The notes beneath the pieces are model-generated. The model was not told the DNA's origin, searched no databases, and saw only the letters and a program-made list of their open reading frames with translations. 9,252 nucleotides of DNA from an uncultured Roseateles sp. GTDB lineage: Bacteria > Pseudomonadota > Gammaproteobacteria > Burkholderiales > Burkholderiaceae. Positions 1 to 7,250 of this stretch are shown here, one piece after another (the stretch's first letter is position 1; each line of letters starts with the position of its first letter). The position numbers were made by a program, and so were the translations under genes. The DNA is taken from contig CAMLKW010000179.1 of assembly GCA_946480605.1 (NCBI GenBank), positions 1 through 9,252 of the forward strand. Direction: 5' to 3'.

Positions 1-267
1 CCGGCGCACGCCGGACAGCGCGCGGCCCATGGCCTCGCGCGCGTCGCCCTCGTCGTTGAACTTCAGCGCCTCCCAGGCGTCTTCCTTCGTGCTGGGCCAG
101 CCCCACCACAGCGCGCCGGCGCCCAGGCCCGCGGCATAGCCCAGCGCCGCGACCCCCAGCCCCAGGCCGCCCAGCAGGCCCAGCGCCTTGAGCACCAGCA
201 CGCCGGTCGCCACCAGCAGGCCGCACCAGTTGGCCGGTGCGTTCAGCCATCGAATCAAACCACGCAT
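1..267 (-). CDS. Partial membrane protein, N-terminal part only (possibly XpaC-like)
   Basis: The reading frame is open from an ATG at 267 to the window edge, giving 89 codons without a stop. The remainder lies outside the window. Residues 16-57 are almost wholly hydrophobic and Gly/Ala/Leu-rich, enough for two closely spaced membrane helices, and WWGWP at 54-58 marks the end of the second. A charged, probably cytoplasmic segment follows (KEDAWEALKF, then DAREAMGRAL). The gene starts 7 bases after the stop of the VWA lipoprotein gene, so it is very likely in the same operon. An N-terminal membrane hairpin beside VWA and substrate-binding genes recalls the XpaC family (5-bromo-4-chloroindolyl phosphate hydrolysis proteins), which often sit near TelA-type toxic-anion resistance genes. 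That name is inference from context and topology. No diagnostic motif is visible in this fragment. Confidence 0.6.
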   Translation of the reverse strand, partial: MRGLIRWLNAPANWCGLLVATGVLVLKALGLLGGLGLGVAALGYAAGLGAGALWWGWPSTKEDAWEALKFNDEGDAREAMGRALSGVRR

Positions 268-274
268 GCTTCGC

Positions 275-1915
275 TCACTGGTAGGCCCGAATGTCCTTGA
301 ACACGGCGTACAGCGGCGTCTTGCGCGCATCGAACACCTTGCCGCCGGTGATGTTGACCAGCTCCTTCAGGTCGCCCGCGTCGGCCTCGCCGAACAGCAC
401 CATGAAGACCGGGATGCCGCGCACGTCCTCGGGCAGTTGCTCGTAGGCGCGGCGGAAGTCTTCCAGCTTGCGGCCCACGGTGTTCTTGCCGTCGGTGAAG
501 GCCACCACCGAGTACTGGTAGTCCGGGTTGCGGGCGCGCTGCTGCAGCATGTGCTCCAGCCCGGCCAGCACCGCGTCGTACAGCGCCGTGCCGCCGGCCA
601 TGCGCAGCTCGTCGGCGGCGTCGCGCACACGCTTCAACTCGGCCAGCTTGGCCTCGGTGTCGACCTGCGGCGCCACGCCCTTGGCCACGCGGCTGCCGGC
701 CGGGATCTCGAACGGCACCGGCGCCTGCGGCGCGCTGCTGAAGGGCAGGAACCACAGCCGCTCGCGGTTGGTCAGCTTGGCGACACGGCCGGTCAGCGAC
801 GCGTCGGCGCCGGCCAGGTAGTGGATGGCCTCCACCAGCTGCTCGCGGCGCTTGCCCTGCATGCTGCCGCTGGTGTCCAGCACGAAGGTGGACGCGATGG
901 GCTTGCGGAACTCGTTCAGGTAGGCGTCGATCAGGCCGTCGGCCAGTTGCCGGTCGGGCGAGAACGGCAGCTCCACCTGGAAGCCCAGCGGCGGCAGCAC
1001 GTCGGCCACGCGGGCCGCCAGCTCGGCTTTCATCGGTCGGCGCAGCGTCTGCCGCGCCAGCCACAGCTGGGCCTCGTCGCCCTTCAGGTACTCGACCACC
1101 TTCACATAGTCCGCGCGGCGCGCCTCGTTCAGCAGCATCAGCGGGTAGTCGGCCGTGGACACGCCCTCGAACGGGTAGATCAGGTGCAGCGGCTCGCGCA
1201 GCTTGCCGCTGGCGTTCAGGCTCAGCAGCCAGCTCTCGTAGTTGATGAAGGCGTTGGCCCGCGTGCCCTGCAACTTGATGAACTGCTCGGCCAAGTAGGT
1301 CGAGTTGTCGCCGACGATGCGGTAGCCCTTCAGGAAGTCGGCAATCGCGCCGCGGTCCACGTCGGCGGCGGAGAGCGCCTCGCCCTTGCCGCCGGCCGCG
1401 GCCACCACGCCCAGCAGCGCCATGAAGCCCTGGTTGCTGGTGGCCGGGTTGGACAGCGCGTACTGCAGCTTGCCGGCCTTGGCCGCGCGGGCGATGTCGG
1501 CCCAGGTCATCCGGGTGTCCGGCCGGTCCCATCCATTGCGGGCCGCATCACTCTTGCTGACGCCGACCGCGATGGGCGACAGCATGATCTTCTCCTGCAC
1601 CTTGACCTTGCCCTGGCCGGCCGCGTCGCTGAGCAGGTACTTGGCGTTGGCGAACCAGGCCGCGTCGGCCTGCGAGCCGCTGAGCACCTCCTGCGTGCTC
1701 TCCATCGTGCCGCCGAAGCGGAAGCGCACGTCCACGCCGGTGGCGGCGCGGATCTTGGCCGCCAGCGGCTCGATGTCCTTCAGGTCGCTGGTGGCCAGCA
1801 CCTGCAGCGGCGCCGTGGCCTCGGCAGGCGGCGCAGCGGCGACGGGTTCGTCGGCCTGCTTGCCGCAGGCGGCCAGCAGCGTGAAGCTCAACAGCAACAG
1901 GGCACGGCGCATCAC
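275..1915 (-). CDS. Lipoprotein with substrate-binding-like domain fused to a VWA domain
   Basis: This 546-residue protein begins with a lipoprotein signal: a basic n-region, a leucine-rich core and lipobox Leu-Ala-Ala-Cys with Cys17, so it is probably lipid-anchored in the envelope. After a Pro/Ala linker, residues about 37-320 read like a type II periplasmic solute-binding domain (LQVLATSDLKDIEPLAAKI; SNPATSNQGF at 155-164; NYESW at 225-229; YPFEG at 247-251). Residues about 341-546 are a VWA domain. Its metal ion-dependent adhesion site looks complete: DTSGS at 347-351, Thr443 in GGTALYDAV, and Asp475 in FTDGKN. VWA domains normally bind protein ligands through a divalent cation. The ligand here is unknown. 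The start may be GTG at 1915 or ATG at 1912. The upstream stop overlaps both, as GTGATG, and GGGAG lies 8 or 11 bases upstream, so translation is probably coupled to the preceding gene. No transporter subunits are adjacent. Confidence 0.88.
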   Translation of the reverse strand: MMRRALLLLSFTLLAACGKQADEPVAAAPPAEATAPLQVLATSDLKDIEPLAAKIRAATGVDVRFRFGGTMESTQEVLSGSQADAAWFANAKYLLSDAAGQGKVKVQEKIMLSPIAVGVSKSDAARNGWDRPDTRMTWADIARAAKAGKLQYALSNPATSNQGFMALLGVVAAAGGKGEALSAADVDRGAIADFLKGYRIVGDNSTYLAEQFIKLQGTRANAFINYESWLLSLNASGKLREPLHLIYPFEGVSTADYPLMLLNEARRADYVKVVEYLKGDEAQLWLARQTLRRPMKAELAARVADVLPPLGFQVELPFSPDRQLADGLIDAYLNEFRKPIASTFVLDTSGSMQGKRREQLVEAIHYLAGADASLTGRVAKLTNRERLWFLPFSSAPQAPVPFEIPAGSRVAKGVAPQVDTEAKLAELKRVRDAADELRMAGGTALYDAVLAGLEHMLQQRARNPDYQYSVVAFTDGKNTVGRKLEDFRRAYEQLPEDVRGIPVFMVLFGEADAGDLKELVNITGGKVFDARKTPLYAVFKDIRAYQ

Positions 1916-3036
1916 TGGTTCATCTCCCGGCTGACGATGTCGATCATTTCAAACATCAGGTCGAACCCCGGCGGGTCGATGACCTGGTTCAGGCGCTGGT
2001 CCACCGCCAGGCCGGCCTTCTCGGCGGTGGCGGCAAAGGCCGCCGCGTCACCGGTGCGAAAGCCCTGCTCCAGCGCCACGGCCTGCAGCGTCTTGTCGGC
2101 CACCAGCAGCTCGGCCAGCCGCTTGGCGCGCTCGCTCAGCGTCACCAACACCAGCTTGTTGACGATGGTGGGCTGCGGATACATCAGCACCATCTCGGGC
2201 TTGATGCCGCCCTTCTGCGCCTGGGCCAGCATCTGGCTCTCGTAGATGAAGGTCAGCGGCGTCTTGCCCATGCCGATGGCCAGGTAGTCGTCGAAGGCGC
2301 CGTTGACGTAGTTCTCCTGGAAGCCCTGGCGCTTGAACAGCTCGGCCAACTGGGCCGCGTGCTTCTGCGCCGAGGCGCGGTCGGCCACCACGTCGCCGTT
2401 CAGCGCGGCCGAGGTCAGCGCCAGGTACATGGCGGCCGAGTTGCTGCGCCGGATGTCGGTGGTGCTGACCAGCACGCTGCGCGACACCGCGTAGTCGCCG
2501 CTGGCCTTCAGGTCGCGCCAGCGCTGCTTGGCCAGCATCGCCTGGGTCAGCTTTTCCATGTCCAGGCCGTAGACCCGCGGCGCCAGCGGCCTGGCCATGC
2601 CGTTGGCGGCCAGGATCCTGGCCACCGGCTCCCACGAGGCGACGACCAGCGGCGTGTGGAAGGGCGAGCTCTGCGTGGCCGTCTTGCCGGCCTTGCGGGC
2701 GGCGTCGGCAATCATGTTGGCGGCGACAACGCCGCTGGCGATGAAGAAGTCCGGCTGGTCCGGCCCGCCGATGCGGGCCGCCATGTCGCGGCTGCCGACC
2801 CGCGCCACCTGCACCGGCAGCCGGGCCTGGGCCAGCGCGCGCGTCACACGCTCGTCCTTGAAGATGGGCTCCATCTCCACCGTAATCAGCCCACGCAAAG
2901 GCTCGGCCGTCGCGATGGCCGCCTGCTCCTGCTCGATCTGCCGGGTGGCCTCGTTGCTGCGCAGCGCAAAGAACAGGGCGCCGCCAAACAGCGCCAGCAG
3001 GACCAGGGTGCCGATCAGGCGTTTCGCAGTGTTCAT
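1912..3036 (-). CDS. Membrane-anchored substrate-binding-domain protein
   Basis: The predicted protein has 374 residues. A single hydrophobic helix at about residues 8-25 follows a short basic start and has no clear cleavage site or lipobox, so it is probably an inner-membrane anchor with the rest in the periplasm. The remainder resembles a type II solute-binding fold: PDFFIASG at 95-102, TTDIRRSNSAAMY at 192-204, YESQ at 265-268 and YPQPTIVNK at 286-294. These correspond in order to elements of the downstream lipoprotein. I chose the ATG at 3036 because the hydrophobic helix follows it directly and a perfect Shine-Dalgarno lies upstream. The frame is open to 3102, but that would add 22 unlikely residues and fill the divergent promoter region. 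The gene's TGA overlaps the start of the next gene. The ligand is unknown, and without a permease it may act as a sensor or adaptor rather than in import. Confidence 0.82.
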   Translation of the reverse strand: MNTAKRLIGTLVLLALFGGALFFALRSNEATRQIEQEQAAIATAEPLRGLITVEMEPIFKDERVTRALAQARLPVQVARVGSRDMAARIGGPDQPDFFIASGVVAANMIADAARKAGKTATQSSPFHTPLVVASWEPVARILAANGMARPLAPRVYGLDMEKLTQAMLAKQRWRDLKASGDYAVSRSVLVSTTDIRRSNSAAMYLALTSAALNGDVVADRASAQKHAAQLAELFKRQGFQENYVNGAFDDYLAIGMGKTPLTFIYESQMLAQAQKGGIKPEMVLMYPQPTIVNKLVLVTLSERAKRLAELLVADKTLQAVALEQGFRTGDAAAFAATAEKAGLAVDQRLNQVIDPPGFDLMFEMIDIVSREMNQ

Positions 3037-3107
3037 GATGGGGGTAAGCCGCCTCCTTTGAATCAGGTGCGGAGTGTGCATCCTTCCGGCGACGACAATC
3101 ACCGGCC
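3037..3107. promoter_or_regulatory. Divergent intergenic region with presumed promoters
   Basis: These 71 bases separate the minus-strand substrate-binding gene from plus-strand pyrC, so they should hold start signals for both units unless promoters lie within the coding regions. The stretch is less GC-rich than its surroundings. GACAAT at 3094-3099 resembles a -10 element for the plus strand, but it has no convincing -35 and lies only 8 bases before the pyrC ATG. No clear Shine-Dalgarno precedes pyrC, so a very short leader is conceivable. I found no convincing sigma-70 pair on the minus strand and no obvious operator palindrome. Confidence 0.4.
3052..3059 (-). promoter_or_regulatory. Shine-Dalgarno for the substrate-binding gene
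   Basis: Read on the minus strand this is AAAGGAGG, a perfect match to the 16S rRNA anti-Shine-Dalgarno. It lies 15 bases from the ATG at 3036, longer than the usual 5-9. No ATG, GTG or TTG occurs in that frame between the two, so the long spacing seems genuine. It supports the 3036 start over the longer frame that opens at 3102. Confidence 0.55.
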
Positions 3108-4142
3108 ATGAGTGACATCCTTACCCTCACCCGTCCTGACGACTGGCACTTGCACCTGCGCGACGAGGCGGCGCTGGCCAGCGTGCTGCCCTACACCGCG
3201 CGCCAGTTCGCCCGCGCCATCGTCATGCCCAACCTGCGCCCGCCGGTCACGACGGCCGCCCAGGCCGTGGCCTACCGCGAGCGCATCCTGGCGGCCTTGC
3301 CCGAGGGCTCCGACTTCCAGCCGCTGATGACCATGTACCTGACGGACAACACGCCGCCGGACGAGATCAAGCGCGCCAAGGAGGCCGGCGTCGTCGCGCT
3401 CAAGCTCTACCCCGCGGGCGCCACGACCAACAGCGATGCCGGCGTGACCGACATCCGCAAGACCTACAAGACGCTGGAAGCCATGCAGCGCGAGGGCCTG
3501 CTGTTCCTCGTGCACGGCGAGGTGACCGACGCCGACATCGACATCTTCGACCGCGAGGCCGTGTTCGTCGATCGCGTGATGACGCCGCTGCGCGCCGCCA
3601 TGCCCGAGCTCAAGGTCGTGTTCGAGCACATCACGACCAAGGAAGCCGCGCAATACGTGACGGACAGCGACCGCTACACCGCCGCCACCATCACGCCGCA
3701 ACACCTGCTCTACAACCGCAACGCCATCTTCACCGGCGGCCTGCGCCCGCACTACTACTGCCTGCCCGTGCTCAAGCGCGAGGAGCATCGCCAGGCGCTG
3801 CTGAAGGCTGCCGGCTCTGGTCTACCGAAGTTCTTCCTCGGCACCGACAGCGCGCCGCATGCGGCCCAGCTGAAGGAGGCCTCGGTCTGCGGCGCCGGCT
3901 GCTTCACGGCCATCGCCGCGCTGGAGCTGTATGCCGAGGCGTTTGAAGCCATCGGCGCGCTGGACAAGCTGGACGCCTTCGCCGGCCACCACGGCCCCGA
4001 CTTCTACGGCCTGCCGCGCAACACCGGCACCGTCACGCTCAAGCGCGAGCCCTGGACGCTGCCCAGCGCCGTGCCCTTCGGCGAGGCGCAACTCAAGCCG
4101 CTGCGCGGCGGCGACACGCTGAACTGGAAACTGATCGCATGA
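3108..4142 (+). CDS. pyrC: Dihydroorotase
   Basis: This cytosolic enzyme interconverts N-carbamoyl-L-aspartate and L-dihydroorotate, the third step of pyrimidine synthesis. At 344 residues it is close to the E. coli PyrC length and looks complete. Amidohydrolase metal ligands and active-site residues are recognisable: His14 and His16 in DDWHLHLRD with Arg18 for substrate, Asn42 in MPNLRPP, Lys99 in ALKLYPAG (the lysine carbamylated to bridge the two zincs), His136 in LVHGEV, His174 in FEHITT and Asp246 in LGTDSAPH. The start is secure because the family's conserved N-terminus begins a few residues after this ATG. It is the first gene of a five-gene overlapping chain, and its TGA shares ATGA with the NYN gene start. 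It diverges from the substrate-binding gene across 71 bases. The assignment is from family knowledge and is firm. Confidence 0.97.
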   Translation: MSDILTLTRPDDWHLHLRDEAALASVLPYTARQFARAIVMPNLRPPVTTAAQAVAYRERILAALPEGSDFQPLMTMYLTDNTPPDEIKRAKEAGVVALKLYPAGATTNSDAGVTDIRKTYKTLEAMQREGLLFLVHGEVTDADIDIFDREAVFVDRVMTPLRAAMPELKVVFEHITTKEAAQYVTDSDRYTAATITPQHLLYNRNAIFTGGLRPHYYCLPVLKREEHRQALLKAAGSGLPKFFLGTDSAPHAAQLKEASVCGAGCFTAIAALELYAEAFEAIGALDKLDAFAGHHGPDFYGLPRNTGTVTLKREPWTLPSAVPFGEAQLKPLRGGDTLNWKLIA

Positions 4143-5182
4143 GCACGCAAGACAAGAAGGTCGCCTTCCTGGTCGATTTCGACAACGTCGCCACCGACGT
4201 CATCGAGCAGGCGCTGAACATGGTGTTCAAGGACTACGGCACAGCCCACATCCGGCGCGCCTACTGCAACGCCGAGCAGGCCCATCACAGCCAAGCCTTC
4301 ATGAAGCGGCTGGGCCTGCGTGCCATCGTCAACCTCGCCATCGGCAAGAACTCGACCGACATCGCGCTGGCCGCCGACGCGATGGACATCGCCATCAACG
4401 AGCGGCCGGACGTCATCGTGCTGGTGTCGTCCGACAGCGACTTCGCGCCGCTGGTGCTGCGGCTGCGCGAGAAGGGCGCCTGGCTGCGCGGCTTCGGCCA
4501 GTACGGCAAGACGGGCGACGGCGTCATCCAGATCTACGACCAGTTCAATGAACTGGCCCACGGCACTGGGCGCGGCGCACGCGATGCGGCACCGGCCAAG
4601 GCCGCCGGCAGCGGCCGCGGCAGCCGACGCGGCGGCCGTGCGGCCGGCGGCAATGGCCGCACCCAGCCCGAGGCCGTGCGTGCAAACCCGGCACCGCGGC
4701 CGCCGCGCGCAGACGTGGTGGCCGCGCTGCCGGCGCCGGTGGAGGCGCCGGCCGAGCTGGACCTGAGCCCGCCGCCGGCGCCCGCGCCGACCGAGGCCGC
4801 AACGCCCGAGCCCGCGGCCAAGGCGGCGCGCAAGCCACGCGCCAAGGCCGAGGCCAAGCCCGCGGCCAAGGCAGCAGAGCCCGCCCCGGCCGCCGCCGCG
4901 CCGGCGCCCAAGCCCGTGCAAAAGCCGGCCAAGGCCACGGCCGCGGCGCCCGCTGCGGATGACCCACAGGTGGCTGCTGCCAAGGAGATCAACGCGGTGC
5001 TGAAGCTGCTGCCCAAGCTGGTCGATGGCCAGTGGCATGATCTGGGGGCCGCGGCCAAGGTGTTGAAGGATGCGGGCCTGCTGGCGAAGTCGGCGCCGGC
5101 GACCAAGCTGTTCCGCAAGCACCCGCATGCGTTCCAGCTGCAGCCCGAGAAGCAGCCCAACCAGGTCCGCTTCGCGACTTGA
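4139..5182 (+). CDS. NYN (PIN-like) domain protein with LOTUS-like C-terminus
   Basis: This is a putative RNase of the NYN/LabA-like (DUF88) group, 347 residues. Residues 6-139 form the NYN domain. Its acidic residues fit the PIN-fold metal site: Asp13 and Asn16 in LVDFDN, Asp74 in [12 protein letters not shown], and Asp99 and Asp101 in SSDSDFAPL. Residues about 140-273 are low complexity. The first part is Gly/Arg-rich ([13 protein letters not shown] from 159), and the rest is Ala/Pro/Lys-rich with repeated KAA, KPAAKA and PAPA blocks, like a histone H1 tail. Residues about 274-347 ([22 protein letters not shown]) resemble an OST-HTH/LOTUS winged helix, which binds RNA in other proteins. The whole suggests an RNA-directed nuclease, but the substrate is unknown and activity is inferred. 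The start overlaps the pyrC stop as ATGA. The stop overlaps the next start. Confidence 0.9.
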   Translation: MSTQDKKVAFLVDFDNVATDVIEQALNMVFKDYGTAHIRRAYCNAEQAHHSQAFMKRLGLRAIVNLAIGKNSTDIALAADAMDIAINERPDVIVLVSSDSDFAPLVLRLREKGAWLRGFGQYGKTGDGVIQIYDQFNELAHGTGRGARDAAPAKAAGSGRGSRRGGRAAGGNGRTQPEAVRANPAPRPPRADVVAALPAPVEAPAELDLSPPPAPAPTEAATPEPAAKAARKPRAKAEAKPAAKAAEPAPAAAAPAPKPVQKPAKATAAAPAADDPQVAAAKEINAVLKLLPKLVDGQWHDLGAAAKVLKDAGLLAKSAPATKLFRKHPHAFQLQPEKQPNQVRFAT

Positions 5183-5883
5183 CGCCGGACGTCGATTGGT
5201 CGGCGCCTTGGTTCGCGCCGTATCGCGACGTGGCCGCGCCGGTCCTCGCCCGGCTGGCCGTCGGCCAGCCGGTGCACCGGGCGCTGGGCCATGAACGCTT
5301 CGAGCCCGCCGGGCCGCTGGCCACCGGCTACGAGCAGCATGTGGCCGCCACCGGCCGCGTGCCCACGCGCGACAACGCACACGACCTGTTCAACGGCCTG
5401 GTCTGGCTGCGCTGCCCCGGCTTCAAGGCGACGCTGAACGCGGCCCACATCGCGGCGCCGCCCGCGCCCGCCGGCCGGCGCGGCCCGCTGCGCGATGCGC
5501 TGACGCTGCTGGACGAAAGCGGCCTGCTGCTGGCCGGGCCGGCGCCGCTGCGACGGGCCTTGCAGGCGCAGGACTGGACCGCGTTGTTCGTCACGCACCG
5601 GCCGCTGTGGCGCGAGGCGCGGCTGCTGGTCGTGGGCCATGCGCTGCTGGAGAAGCTGCTGGCGCCGCGCAAGCCGCTGTGCGCCCGCGTGCTGTGGGTG
5701 GACGACATCGAGGCGCCGGTGCTGCCGGCCATGCCGGCGCCGGCCGACCTGCCGCCGCTGCCGGTGCTTGGCATCCCCGGCTGGTGGGCGCCCAATGCGT
5801 CACGGGCCTTCTACGCTGACGACCAGGTGTTCCGGCCAAAGCGGCTAGCATCGGCGCCCGCCGAGGGAGGTCTCGTTTGCTGA
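5179..5883 (+). CDS. DUF3025-type protein of unknown function
   Basis: This 234-residue protein matches my recollection of the DUF3025 family, mainly by the segment VPTRDNAHDLFNGLVWLRCP (residues 62-81), together with WSAPWFAPYR near the N-terminus and GIPGWWAPN near the C-terminus. No signal peptide or membrane helix is visible, so it is probably cytosolic. No catalytic role is established for the family that I can name. The start is a TTG whose last two bases belong to the TGA of the NYN gene. No alternative ATG keeps the conserved N-terminal WSAPW segment, so TTG is favoured although it is weak. Translation probably depends on re-initiation after the NYN gene. The stop overlaps the protease start. 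Confidence 0.82.
   Translation: MTPDVDWSAPWFAPYRDVAAPVLARLAVGQPVHRALGHERFEPAGPLATGYEQHVAATGRVPTRDNAHDLFNGLVWLRCPGFKATLNAAHIAAPPAPAGRRGPLRDALTLLDESGLLLAGPAPLRRALQAQDWTALFVTHRPLWREARLLVVGHALLEKLLAPRKPLCARVLWVDDIEAPVLPAMPAPADLPPLPVLGIPGWWAPNASRAFYADDQVFRPKRLASAPAEGGLVC
5865..5871 (+). promoter_or_regulatory. Shine-Dalgarno for the protease gene
   Basis: GGGAGGT lies inside the end of the DUF3025-type gene. It is 11 bases from the ATG at 5883 and 5 bases from an in-frame TTG at 5877. The spacing alone favours TTG and the codon alone favours ATG. The choice changes the protein by only two residues before the signal peptide. Confidence 0.55.
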
Positions 5884-7250
5884 TGAAGTCCTGTTTGAAA
5901 CCGCTGCTGGGTCTGGTGCTCGCTGGCCTGGCTGGCTTGGTCGGTGCGCAGCCCGCGCCGGTCGTCCAGCCCGCATCGCCGCCCCCGGCGCAAGCCCAGC
6001 CGCCGCAGCCGCCCACGGTCTCCGCCAGTGCGCGCCGCCTGTACGAGCGCAGCAAGAGCCAGCTGCTGCAGATCCGCACGCTGTTGAAGACGCAGGACAG
6101 CCAGGCCTCGGTGGGCTCGGGTTTCCTGGTCAGCGATGACGGCCACGTCGTCACCAACTACCACGTCATCAGCCAGTTCGCACTGGAGCCCGAGAGCTAC
6201 CGGCTGCGCTACGCCACCACCGACGGCCAGAGCGGCGCGCTGGAGTTGCTGGACTTCGACGCCCGCCGCGACCTGGCGTTGCTGCGCGCCGTCGGCGACG
6301 GCCTGAAGGGCCGCGGCGCGCTGGCCTTCCGCCCGCAGAGCCAGCCGCTGGCCAAGGGCGAGCGCATCTACTCCATGGGCAACCCCCACGATGTGGCCTT
6401 CGCCGTCGTGGAGGGCAACTACAACGGCCTGGTGGACCGCAGCTTCGACCCGTTGATCTACTACGCGGGCGGCATCAACCCCGGCATGAGCGGCGGCCCG
6501 GTGCTGGACGAGGACGGCCTGGTCGTCGGCGTCAACGTGTCCACCATGCTGTTCTCGCAGCAGGTCAGCTTCCTGGTACCGGGCGAGTTCGCCGAGGGGC
6601 TGGTCAAGCGCAGCATCGCGGCCAAGCCCATCCGCGCCGCGGCCTGGAGCCGGCTGCGCGACCAGCTCACCCAGTACCAGGACGAACTGGTCACGCGCTT
6701 CCTGGCCCTGCCCTGGGAGAGCGCCAACCACGAGCGCTACCGCCTGCCGGTGCCCAAGCAGGATTTCATGCGCTGCTGGGGGCGCGGCACGCCGGCCGAC
6801 AACAAGGGCCTGGACTTCGAGCGTTCGCAGTGCCGCATGGACCACGCCCTCTTCGTCGGCGGCAACCTGCAGACCGGCTGGCTGGACATGTCGCACGAGG
6901 CCTATGACGGCAGCAAGCTGGGCGCGCTGCGCTTCGCGCGCCAGTACTCGGGCAGCTTCCGCAACGAGCGCCTGGGCGGCAGCGACAAGACCCGCACCGC
7001 GCCGCACTGCAAGGAGCAGTTCGTCGACCGCGACGGCCTGCCGCTGCGTGCCGTGGTGTGCCTGCGCGCGTACCGCAAGCTGGATGGCCTGCACGATGTC
7101 AGCATCCTCGTGACGACGGTGGACGCCGCCAAGCAGGGCGCACTGGGCCGCTTCGATGCCCGCGGCGTCAGCTTCGACAACGCGCTCAAGCTGGCGGCGC
7201 ACTACCTGGAGGGCTTCGCGTGGACGAACAGCAGCAAGGCCAAGAAGTGA
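5883..7250 (+). CDS. Secreted trypsin-like serine protease with a C-terminal domain of unknown type
   Basis: This 455-residue protein (counted from ATG 5883) starts with a Sec signal peptide (MKSCLKPLLGLVLAGLAG, probable cut after VGA near residue 22) and a Pro/Ala/Gln-rich linker to about 45. Residues about 75-240 are a trypsin-like domain of the S1C/DegP type with a complete triad: His94 in VTNYHVIS, Asp130 in DARRDLALL and Ser203 in NPGMSGGPV. There is no PDZ domain. Residues about 250-455 instead form a region I do not recognise, with Cys298, Cys317, Cys376 and Cys393, which could pair as disulfides in the periplasm. Targeting and fold are family knowledge. The substrate is unknown. The gene overlaps its upstream neighbour as TGATG and ends in another TGATG with the FHA gene, so the two products may act together. 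An in-frame TTG at 5877 is the alternative start. Confidence 0.9.
   Translation: MKSCLKPLLGLVLAGLAGLVGAQPAPVVQPASPPPAQAQPPQPPTVSASARRLYERSKSQLLQIRTLLKTQDSQASVGSGFLVSDDGHVVTNYHVISQFALEPESYRLRYATTDGQSGALELLDFDARRDLALLRAVGDGLKGRGALAFRPQSQPLAKGERIYSMGNPHDVAFAVVEGNYNGLVDRSFDPLIYYAGGINPGMSGGPVLDEDGLVVGVNVSTMLFSQQVSFLVPGEFAEGLVKRSIAAKPIRAAAWSRLRDQLTQYQDELVTRFLALPWESANHERYRLPVPKQDFMRCWGRGTPADNKGLDFERSQCRMDHALFVGGNLQTGWLDMSHEAYDGSKLGALRFARQYSGSFRNERLGGSDKTRTAPHCKEQFVDRDGLPLRAVVCLRAYRKLDGLHDVSILVTTVDAAKQGALGRFDARGVSFDNALKLAAHYLEGFAWTNSSKAKK

Noticed and set aside
188..2245. Long plus-strand open frame of 685 codons opposite the VWA and substrate-binding genes
   Set aside because: Its translation is low-complexity (rich in Arg, Ala, Gln, His, Val and Gly) with no domain or motif, and it lies antisense to two genes with clear signals and motifs. 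Long antisense frames are expected in very GC-rich DNA.
3094..3099. GACAAT as the pyrC -10 promoter element
   Set aside because: There is no -35 partner at proper spacing, and it would leave almost no leader before the ATG, so I did not call it a promoter on its own.
3037..3102. Upstream extension of the substrate-binding protein to a start at 3102
   Set aside because: The extra 22 residues precede an already complete membrane anchor, cover the Shine-Dalgarno, and would leave 5 bases between divergent genes.
4004..5380. Minus-strand open frame of 458 codons across pyrC, NYN and DUF3025-type genes
   Set aside because: It spans three well-supported genes on the other strand, and its Arg/Gly/Ala-rich translation has no recognisable fold. 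It is a product of codon bias.
5811..7202. Minus-strand open frame of 463 codons opposite the protease
   Set aside because: The protease has a signal peptide and a full catalytic triad. The antisense product is Ala/Val/Gln-rich without motifs.
7058..7249. Upstream extension of the FHA protein into the protease gene
   Set aside because: The added residues are Arg/Gln-rich out-of-frame protease sequence. The start at 7250 fits the overlapping-junction pattern of the chain.
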